DNA of 64,000 nt from Primula veris. Its lineage: Eukaryota > Streptophyta > Magnoliopsida > Ericales > Primulaceae. This document shows positions 23,655-37,600 of this stretch, in pieces. The position numbers and the translations under genes are program-made. The notes under the pieces are model-generated. The model worked only from the letters and a program-made list of their open reading frames with translations, made no database searches and was not told the DNA's origin. Each line of letters begins with the position of its first letter. Position 1 is the first letter of the stretch. The stretch covers positions 7,785,992-7,849,991 of the forward strand of contig OY821746.1 of assembly GCA_963682055.1 (NCBI GenBank). Reading direction: 5' to 3'.

Positions 23655-23800
23655 CCCTTTCTTTTAAGGTAAATTAATTGATGTTTTGAACTATATGCAC
23701 CTTAAAGAAAGGGTTCGATGTTTCTTTTAAGGTAAATTAATTGATGTTTTGAACTATATGCACCTTAAAGAAAGGGTTCGATGTTTCTTTAAGGTAAATT
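23655..23800. repeat. 63-bp tandem repeat with internal inverted repeat
   Basis: The unit begins CTTTTAAGGTAAATTAATTG at 23661 and again at 23724, with a partial third copy at 23787. Each unit can fold: CTTTCTTTTAAGGT pairs with ACCTTAAAGAAAG. Confidence 0.85.
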
Positions 23801-24044
23801 CTTAAATTCCTTTCCCACTACTGCGGAAACATTAACCAGCAGAATATAATATTCTTCGAAAAATTTGATTGCAAAGGGCATCAAACCTGAAATTACTTTA
23901 TATAACCCTGAATAATTGGGAAATATTTAAAATGAAAAAATAACATAAGGTTTGCCAACATAACCGTTCGTTCAAATGAAAATATTTGAAGATTAGAGTA
24001 AAAACGTGGGGCTATATTTTTGTCTTCATGTAACACCTCTATCT

Positions 24045-24475
24045 TCAAAAGCATGCATCCAAAACACAGCAGCAACACAAGGCAGCGCAACTACAAAATC
24101 AACAACAATTATTTGTTAAAACAAAAGTAATACATGCATGCTTGTGTAGGTAGTGTAGTAGTGGCAGGGAGAGAGAGAGTGCCGACGGTGCAAGTGTTTA
24201 CCATCCAGCCCATAAACCGTCGTCCCTTGTTTTAGTGGTCGCTGTCACGGCGGTAATATTTGGGGTATTGTAGTCGAGGGTAGGGTAGCCAATTGGGGCA
24301 TCACCATAATTAGGATGCGGCTCTACAGTGGGCGGATAAGCAACTGCACAAACATATAAAATGAGAGAAAATTACAATAACCATTAGTATTTTTTAATCT
24401 CTTTTGGAAGAAAATTGTGGAAGTATGTATATATGAACACTAACCAGGAATTTGTTGTTGCTCATGCTGACTCAT
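24045..24475 (-). CDS. CYSTM-family cysteine-rich transmembrane protein, 3 small exons
   Basis: Coding exons on the minus strand are 24475-24445, 24343-24202 and 24090-24045, with introns of 101 and 111 bp and GT-AG junctions. The product is 72 residues. It has a short polar start (MSQHEQQQIP), a Pro/Tyr-rich middle (AYPPTVEPHPNYG) and the hallmark C-terminus GCCAALCCCCVLDACF. This cysteine-rich hydrophobic module defines the CYSTM family, tail-anchored small membrane proteins linked in plants to stress and metal tolerance. Without the last exon the frame would stop just after WAGW, which makes the gene easy to miss. The family assignment rests on the C-terminal module; stress function is by homology only. 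Confidence 0.88.
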
Positions 24476-25073
24476 GTTTATGGGTGAGATAGACTGCAAT
24501 ACTAGATGGTTTAATAGAAGTCGTGTGATTACTTATAGTACAATTACTGGCCGGCTATTCACAATAATTAGCTTTTCGTAGTTTGATCAAGTCCACTTAT
24601 ACGTAAACAGCCAAACATATTAAGCTCTGACTTATGACCGAGAACAAGAAAATTATAGGGACAATCTTATTCGGCTCATTCTGATTCTTATTCTCCCTGT
24701 CATTGTCAAAAAGATCAGTCCGCTGAATGTCCCAATTTACTATATAGAGAAGATTACTTCAACCTTTTTGTTTATTAATTACTCGAATTAAGCTGCATAT
24801 TTTAATCAGCTAAGCTTTTATTTACGATGCTGATACCTTATGAAAGCATATGGAGATAATTTTTCTTGAAACAGAAGCAACCTTATCTTGGAAAAATGAA
24901 CTTTGTTACTCATACATATCACACCCAAAATCCCTTTTTTGATTCTAATACAACAAGCTTAATCAAATACTAATCAACAAGCTAATATACACTAATATTA
25001 CAAGTGGAATCAAAGCTCCGAGCTCTCTTTCTCTCCTAGCATCAGTTCCCTCTACCAATTCTCTCACATATAA
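24476..25073. other. Intergenic DNA between CYSTM and HEMC
   Basis: This interval lies upstream of CYSTM and downstream of HEMC, both minus-strand genes, so it should hold the CYSTM promoter and the HEMC 3' UTR. I see no distinct element. Confidence 0.4.
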
Positions 25074-30128
<5,055 letters not shown>

Positions 30129-30477
30129 TGCACTACACTCACAGTCAAAAATAATATCAATATGTATCTATATATATAGAGAGAGAGAGATATATATATA
30201 TAGAGAGAGAGAGATGATAATGTGTTTTTATGACTGAAGTTATTTATCCTGTGTGTTTGTACTTTTGTATCGTGTGTCTGTTTTTAGTTATCTGCCACGT
30301 CGGACGGGGATATTGCCATGTCAGCAAAAAAAGGTTTTAAAAAGACTTGGGTGTGGGCCCTACTGTATTTACATCTACCATTCATGTGTCTGCACGTCAC
30401 TTTGTGGCTCAAGTTTCCCAAATATCGAAATTTTAGCACAGATAATTAAACATTGATATATCAAAACAAAACCACTA
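30129..30477 (-). promoter_or_regulatory. HEMC upstream region with (GA)n/(TA)n microsatellites
   Basis: The sequence immediately upstream of the HEMC start holds two GAGAGAGAGAGA tracts near 30178 and 30204, separated by TATATATATATA. CT/GA tracts are common in plant 5' UTRs; a separate TATA box cannot be told apart from the TA repeat. Confidence 0.45.
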
Positions 30478-30705
30478 CCTAAGTTCGTATTTGATTGTTT
30501 AGTACCAAATAATTTTAATTGGTCAATAAATTATATTAAAATTATAGAAATACAAATGTTTAAAAGTTAATTATATATTTTAAATATTAAATTTTATGAT
30601 TAAATTTTATAAAAATTCATTTCGACAATTTTGATACAAGTTAGTATAAAGCGATCAAAATTGCACATAGTTTCGTGATAGACAATTAAATGAGAACGGA
30701 GTGAG
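30478..30705. mobile_element. 228-bp stowaway-like MITE
   Basis: It is flanked by TA at 30476-30477 and 30706-30707. The right end reads ...GACAATTAAATGAGAACGGA and the left end is the inverted, more diverged form. Interior ATTTCGACAATTTTGATACA matches the MITE in HEMC intron 1, so the two are one family. Confidence 0.75.
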
Positions 30706-30734
30706 TATTTAATTATTGATAACCCTATAAAATT

Positions 30735-31940
30735 TAATTAAATATTGATCCATTATTACAAAAACTAATTAAATATTGGTCCATTAATCAAAAAATAACA
30801 AAAATATCAAAAAAAGCATAAAATACCAAAAAAGCTGAAAAAAACCTTTAAAAAAATCAGAAACCCAAAAAAACCCAAAAAAAAGTTTAAAAAAACAAGA
30901 AAAATCCAAAATCCCAGCAAAAAAATGAAAAAGAGTTCAAAAAAATTAGGAATCAAAAAAATATCAGAAAATACAAAAAAAGTTGGAAAAAACCTTTAAA
31001 AAATTCGGAAATCCGAAAAACCCCCGAAAAAATGGTAAAAAAACCAAGAAAAATCCAAAATCATAAAAAAGAAAGAAAAAAAGCCGAGGACTCGAAAAAA
31101 CCAAAAAAAATTCAAAAATACAAAAACAACAAGAAAATCCAAAATCACAACAAAAAAAAGAGTTCAAAAAAAGTCGGGAACCTGAAAAATTGTAAAAAAA
31201 TTCAAAAAACCAAGAAAAATTCAAAAATTCCAAAATCACAAAAAAGTGAAAAAAGTTCAAAAAAAGTCGAAAAAAACCGGAAAGTCCAAAAAATGTTAAA
31301 AACTTTAAAATAACTTGCAATTATTTTCAAATGACTTCAAATGACTTAAAAATGACTCAAACTGTTTTTTAAAGTTACTCGAATTGTTTTTTAAAATGAC
31401 TCGGACTATTTTTAAAAGTACTTAATATGACTCAGACTGTTTCCAAATGACTTAAAAATGATTCAGACTGTTTTTAAAATCAGTCAAAACGACTCAAACT
31501 ATTTTTAAAATCAGTCAAAACAACTCAGATTATTTTTAAAATTACTTAAAACGACTCATACTATTTTTAAAATCACTTAAAACGACTCATACTATTTTTA
31601 AAATGACTTAAAACGACTCAGTCTGTTTTTTAAAATAACTTGAACTATTTTTAAAATTACTCAGACTGTTTTTAAAATGACTTAAAATGACTCATACTGT
31701 TTTTTTTTGTATTTTTGGTTTTTTGTTGATTTTAGTTTTTTTTGGAATTTTTAAATTTTATTTGTGTTTTTTCAGGGTTTTGCCTGTTTTTTTAAATCTT
31801 TTATGGGTTTTTTTTCAGATTTTTTTATTTTTCCATTTTGATTTTTTGAAAATTTTCCATTTTTCCTATTTTTATTGGTTAATTAGGCGAAATGAACCAA
31901 TTTTTAATCATTTTTAATTTCATGTATCAATCCTTAATTA
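30735..31940. mobile_element. Foldback element with A-rich and T-rich arms, copy 1
   Basis: The left arm (A-rich, phrases such as AAAATCCAAAATCACAAAAA) and the right arm (T-rich) are mutually complementary in style. The outer ends TTAATTAAATATTGATCCAT and its inverse are recognisable. The centre (31310-31700) is a minisatellite of TTTTTAAAATGACTYAAA and GACTCAGACTG phrases. Long open frames in the arms are Lys/Asn- or Phe-rich artefacts of composition. There is no transposase. Confidence 0.7.
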
Positions 31941-32310
31941 TCTAGAAACCATGGATGTATCAAAATCTCAAGCAATTGGCTACCTTTATCCTATTTCTCT
32001 ACCTCCCTAACCACCATAAATCGTAAAAGTCATTGAAGAGTAATTAATCTAGAGTAGAGCAAATTAACAAAATAATACATAAATTCCAAAACTACACAAT
32101 GCACATACATTTGTATCAACTTATACTTGGAAAATTCTAATCATTATACTTATATACATTAAGTTTCAAACAATTGTTGTAACTAATCTCAAATCATACA
32201 CTTTGCAGATTTTACATGATTTTACGAAGTGTATGATTTGAGATTAGTTAATGTATATAACTAAAATTAAAAAGAATTTTTTAAATGTAAAATAGACGAT
32301 GATTTCAGGG
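31941..32310. other. Spacer between two foldback elements
   Basis: This is AT-rich non-coding sequence. It contains a perfect short hairpin, listed separately, and no gene. Confidence 0.5.
32181..32249. repeat. Perfect 23-bp inverted repeat with 23-base loop
   Basis: The left arm is 32181-32203, with core CTCAAATCATACACTT. The right arm is 32227-32249, its exact reverse complement. Outer sequence (TTATATACATTA and TAATGTATATAA) pairs further with a bulge. This could be a miniature transposon end pair or a small-RNA hairpin. Confidence 0.85.
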
Positions 32311-33737
32311 TTAATTAATTATTGATCCATGAAAACAAAACTAAAAATTGGTCAATTATTTCTAAACCTAATTAAGTATTGCTCAACCACCTAATTACCC
32401 AATAAAAAAAACTAAAAAAACACGAAAATACCAAAAAAAAAAACCTTTTAAAAAGCCGAAAACCTTAAAAAACCCTGAAAAAATGGTAAAAAAATCAAGA
32501 AAAAACCAAAAAATCAAAATCACAAATAAATGAAAAAATGTTCAAAAAAAGGGGAACTCGAAAAAACAAAAAATTTAAATTTTTTTTTAAAAAAAACTCT
32601 CTAAAAATCAAAAATCACTAAACAATGAAAAAACGTTCGAAAAAGTCGGAAACCCAAAAAAACCCGAAAAATGGTAAGAAAAAAATAAAAAAAACCAAGA
32701 AAAATAAAAAAAATCTAAAATCACAAAAAAATGAAAAAAAGTTTGAAAAAGTCGGAAAAGGCCGAAAAGTCCAAAAAATGTTAAAAACTTTAAATAACTT
32801 GCAATTGTTTTCAAATAACTCAAAATAACTTCAAATGACTTAAAAATGACTCAGATTATTTTTAAAATTATTTGAGTTGCTTTTTAAAATGACTCAAACT
32901 ATTTTTAAACTTACCGAAAATGACTCATACTATTTTTTAAATGACTTAAATATGAATCAGACTATTTTTAAAATAACTCGGATAATTTTTCAAATTACTT
33001 AAAATGACTTAAAATGACTCAGTCTGTTTTAAAATGACTCAGACTGTTTTTAAAATGACTCAAAATAATCAGACTGTTTTTAAAATTACTCACATTTCTA
33101 AATTACTCAGACTATTTTTAAAATAACTGAAAATGACTCAGATTGTTTTTAAAATAACTGAAAAAGACTCCAATTGTTTTTAAAATGACTTAAAATGACT
33201 TAGACTGTTTTTAAAACGACTCAGTTTGTATTTCATGTCATTTTTAAAATTATTCAGACTGCTTTTAAAATGATTTAAAACGACTCAGACTGTTTTTAAA
33301 ATGAATTAAAATGACTCGTACTGTTTTTAAATGACTTAAAACGCCCGAACTGTTTTTAAAATGATTTAAAACGACTCGAACTGTTTTTAAAATGACTTAA
33401 AATGACTCGGACTGTTTTTAAAATGAGTTAAAACGACTCAGATTGTTTTTAAAATTGCTCAGAATGTTTTTAAAATGACTCAAACTATTTTTAATAGTAT
33501 GAATTAAGAAGATCCAGACTGTTTTTTTTTTGTGTTTTTGGATTTTTGGTGATTTTAAATTTGGGGTTTGTTTTTTTTTTTTGGATTTTTAAATTTTTAT
33601 TCTTGTTTTTTCGGGATTGTGCATCTTTAAAGTTTTTTTAGAATTTTTTTATATTTTTTCTTATTTTTATTGGTTAGTTACAGAAAATGGATCAATTCTT
33701 AATTAGTTTTAATTTTATGGACTAATGTTTAATTAAA
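32311..33737. mobile_element. Foldback element with A-rich and T-rich arms, copy 2
   Basis: The architecture matches copy 1: TTAATTAATTATTGATCCAT at the left, TTTTTATTGGTTAGTTA and TTTAATTAA at the right. The longer central minisatellite (about 32790-33500) is built from 35-45-bp units of the form TTTTTAAAATGACTTAAAAT then GACTCAGACTG. It is non-coding. Confidence 0.7.
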
Positions 33738-33893
33738 TTATAGATAATTTGACAATACAAAATTTACCCGGAACAAATAAAATTTGTTTTTAAATCTCTA
33801 GATGGACCGATCGGTCTATGCTGAATGGTGCTCTAGATAGTCCATCTTGGGTTTGTCCCGGACCTCTCATGATCGATCGGTCTGTCAAGGGTC
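33738..33893. other. Left flank of the retrotransposon
   Basis: A short non-coding stretch containing GACCGATCGGTC (33804) and GATCGATCGGTC (33871) palindromes. These resemble the CGATCGGTCG motifs clustered near 60 and 62.6 kb. Confidence 0.4.
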
Positions 33894-33898
33894 CTTCA

Positions 33899-34582
33899 TG
33901 GCGAGGGAATGTCAGTGTCCCCTCATCCGGACCGATATCACCACGGAAACAAACAAACCGGGGCCCTATATAGTGGATGTCTCACCACCCCGGCTCATCA
34001 CCAAACGGGGTGAAGCTAGGCCGGCCCAAAGAAGCGTACTCGATACGCTTCACCAATTAATGCTACTGCCCCCTTTGGGGGACCCTCCTGACGTTTCACC
34101 GACGTGGCCCAATCATAAGACACCTCCAGTGGGCCCCGGGAAAAGACAGTACTCTTGTCAGAGTCATAAATGCCCTAACGCCGTTGGATCAGCATCTTAC
34201 AGTACAGTGATCCAAGGGTTAATACACCTCTGAACCTCACTATAAATACCCCCCCTAATCCTACTCAGAGTGGGACGCACAAATAGAGAGGAGAGATAAA
34301 GCTCAAACAACCCGACCCCCTGAACCCTGTCTGAACCACTCGAGACACCGAACTGTAACCGGCCCGGACCCTCATCCCTCTTTACACTTCGTACTTTCAC
34401 TTAACATCGATACTGACTTGATCGTCGGAGAGGGAAAACCCGGCAACAACCCCGGGCCCCTGTTCGTTCCCTGTGCAGGTACGAAGACCATCTGACCGCC
34501 GGAGCATACCTGACCACCTCGGAAGATCGGAGCCAACGCGAAATTGATTAAGCCGAGCTTGGGAAGAAAATCAAGCTCGCCA
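33899..34582 (+). repeat. 5' LTR
   Basis: It runs from TGGCGAGGGAATG to CAAGCTCGCCA. A TATAAATA at 34241-34248 marks the likely U3/R promoter. It matches the 3' LTR over its whole length in a line-by-line reading. Confidence 0.95.
34241..34248 (+). promoter_or_regulatory. LTR TATA box
   Basis: TATAAATA in CTCACTATAAATACC, about 340 bases before the LTR end. The same box is at 44441-44448 in the 3' LTR. Confidence 0.7.
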
Positions 34583-34584
34583 AT

Positions 34585-34602
34585 TGGCGCCGTCTGTGGG
34601 AA
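34585..34602 (+). other. Primer-binding site
   Basis: TGGCGCCGTCTGTGGGAA begins two bases after the 5' LTR. TGGCGCC is complementary to the 3' end of a tRNA finishing GGCGCCA; I do not assign the tRNA from memory. Confidence 0.75.
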
Positions 34603-34648
34603 ATTTTTTGTAGCGCGTTAGCTTCGACTCCCCGTCCTTAAAAGAAAC

Positions 34649-37600
34649 ATGTCTGGCAATAACCGATTTGACACTCCATCGTCTCGACCCCCCCACGTTC
34701 TTGGGATGCCAAGAACGCTTTCTTTTGATGAGACCCCTAGGACCACATCCACCAGGGAGCCCGTTCCCCTGACCGCAACAGCTCCCGCACCCCGATCGCG
34801 GGCCGAGCTGACAGAGATGATGATCGATATTCACCAAAAAGAGCTTGTCGCTCTTGCGGCCCAGAAAGCCTTGATAGCCTCGCTGATGGAGCCGGAACCC
34901 GAGCCCGCTCAAGGCGCGAGCCAAGACAAATCGGTTCCCGTCCCCGTTAAAAGCGTGATGTCCAGGTTGGGACCCCTCCGACGACCCCCCCTAGAGACTC
35001 CCAGGGAGCCGGCTAGGGGTGCGGAGTCGGAGCATTCCCAAGAAGGAAATTCTCGCCGCGATAACGAGCGGAGTATACATTCGCAGCTCCGTTGGCAGGA
35101 TGGTAGTCGGGACTCAAGGCCAGAATCTAGTCATGCCCAAACCGACAAGCCACCTCGGACACGGAGACGTGGCCGACGCGGACGGCACGATGCAGCTGGT
35201 GAGGCAGCTTTGAAAATCGTGGCCTCTACCCGCAGCACCCCGTTCTCGGACGAAATTGAATACAGTGTCCCCCCTCGAAACTTTATCGCCCCTATCCTCC
35301 AAACCTTCAATGCGGACTCTGATCCAGAGGCCCATCTCCGACACTACCGATACCAGATGAACCATTGGTCGCACCTTGACCAGTTAATGTGCAGGTGCTT
35401 TCCCGCCAGCCTGGGAAGGCTCGCTAGTAAATGGTTCCAGTCCCTGCCCGTTAACTCTATCCACTGTTGGGACGATCTAGCTTATGACTTTGCGCACCGG
35501 TTCATAAACTTGAAAGAGAGAGCTGCCCAGCCGGAGCAACTCTATCAAGTGAGGGTCCAATCTAAAGAGACCCTTGAGAACTATGATAGTCGGTTTTGGC
35601 TGAAGCATGCCGAATGCGCGGACTGTCCCGACTCCACCGCCATAGCTGCCTTTAGGCAAAACATGGTAGTTGGGAGCAGGATCCGAAACGAGATGATCGC
35701 GACCCCACCCAACTCTGTTCCTCAACTCAGGTCCCTCATAAAACAGCATATCGACATTGAGAAGGACATGAGGTCATCCAGGGCAACACGTTCGGTAGCC
35801 CTTATCGACCAGCCAAGGGACCGGTTCGTCGCAACGAGCCCTCGAAGGAACCGGCCCATAGCGGAAAGGATGGAGCGGCCACGAACGGGAAGAAATCCGC
35901 AACCGGCCCCTAAAAGAAGAAAAGAGGATCCCCGACCGGGGCATCAAACACCTGTCGCCTCGGGGTCGGGCGCTGCCTATTCCACCACCTTTCGCCTACC
36001 TCTCGTCGACCTTCTTAACAAGATTGAGAACGAGCCTTTCTTCTCTTGGCCTCTCCCACTACGGAACGAGCCGGCCCCAGGGCCTAACGACAAAATCTGT
36101 GAATATCACAGGGGTCGTGGCCATCACACCAACGAGTGCCATGGTCTGAAGGCCAGGCTCGAGGGATGGGTCCGGGATGGCCTAATGGATAAATATGTCA
36201 AATCACGAAGAGAACCCGACCGAGATGGAGAAGGGGTTGATGAGAGGCAGCGGGACCTCCCCCCACCGGTGATGATCTGTCATGTCATTCACTCTGGGCC
36301 CAAAAGGTCAATCCAGAATGGGGCAGAAAGAACCTCAGCACGGGAAGCATTGATGAAGCAGTACGTCTGCCTCGCAGAAAGCTCAAGCCCTCAGAAAAAG
36401 TATAAGCGCAACTCTAAGCCGGATGTAAGCTTCACTGACTTCGACCTGGTGGGGGTGGACGTGCCCCACACTGATGCCCTCGTTATCTCGGCACAGATAG
36501 GCCTATGCGCAGTAGGACGGATCCTCGTTGATCAAGGAGCGTCGGTCAATATACTCTTTGAAGACCTCTTTCGAAAGATGGGACTCAAAGAGGAACAGTT
36601 GGAAACCGACGTCCCACCCCTGTACGGATTCAACTCGGAGGCGGTCCGGCCCAAAGGAAACATAACCTTGCCAGTGAAAACCGGCACGAAAGTTATGTAC
36701 GTGGAGTTCACGGTAGTGAATGTCCCCTCTGTTTACAACGTGATATTAGGGCGACCGTGGCTCCATGGAGTAGATGGAATCTCCTCCACCTTACACCAAA
36801 AGGTTAAATATCCAACTGATTCTGGTGTGGAAACCATCTCAGGAAATCAGAAAGTCTCACGCAGCTGTGCCATGGCCGTGTATTCCGGCAAAGAGATGAT
36901 GCCGGCCCAAAGTGCCATGAACATCGAGGCAGAGGACCCTAAGCTGCTGAGGGAAATAAACAAGAAGATGGGGCCTGAGGCCGAAGACAAGGTGGAGGAG
37001 GGACTGCTGAAAATCCAAATCCCGGGGTATGACGAGGACCACTTTTTTATGGTGGGGGCAAAGCTTACCAAACCAGAGGTCACCGACCTCGTCGAACTCC
37101 TTATCCAACACCTCGACAATTTCGCATGGGGTCCAAGCGAGATGCCAGGCATCAGTTCCGACCTCGCCTGCCACCGATTAAATGTCAGCCCGGATGCCAA
37201 GCCCGTGATGCAAAAGGGGCGCCGTGTCAGTCCAGAGCATGCCGATGCCATAAACGAGGAAGTAGAGAAGCTTCTGCTGGCCGGGGCCATCAGGGAGATT
37301 TATTACCCTAGATGGCTCGCCAATCCCGTAGTGGTCCCCAAAAAGAACGGAAAGTTGAGGGTGTGCATCGATTATACGAGCCTCAACAAGGCCTGTCCAA
37401 AGGATCCTTTCCCCTTGCCCAAAATCGATCAAATAGTGGACTCTACGGCCGGGGCCGCCAGAATGAGCTTCCTGGATGCCTGCTCCGGCTACCATCAAAT
37501 ACCTATGTCGGAGGTCGACCAAGAAAAAACTGCCTTCATCACCCCAAGGGGAAATTACTGCTACAAGGTGATGCCCTTCGGACTCAAGAACGCCGGGGCG

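Noticed and set aside
30964..31320. Long Phe-rich and Lys/Asn-rich open frames on both strands in the A-rich/T-rich elements (also at 32608-32828)
   Set aside because: They arise from A/T homopolymer composition; the peptides are low complexity, with no domain or splice context.
33847..34233. 128-residue frame across the 5' LTR, repeated in the 3' LTR
   Set aside because: It lies in LTR U3 sequence, crosses the LTR boundary in the first copy and has no domain.
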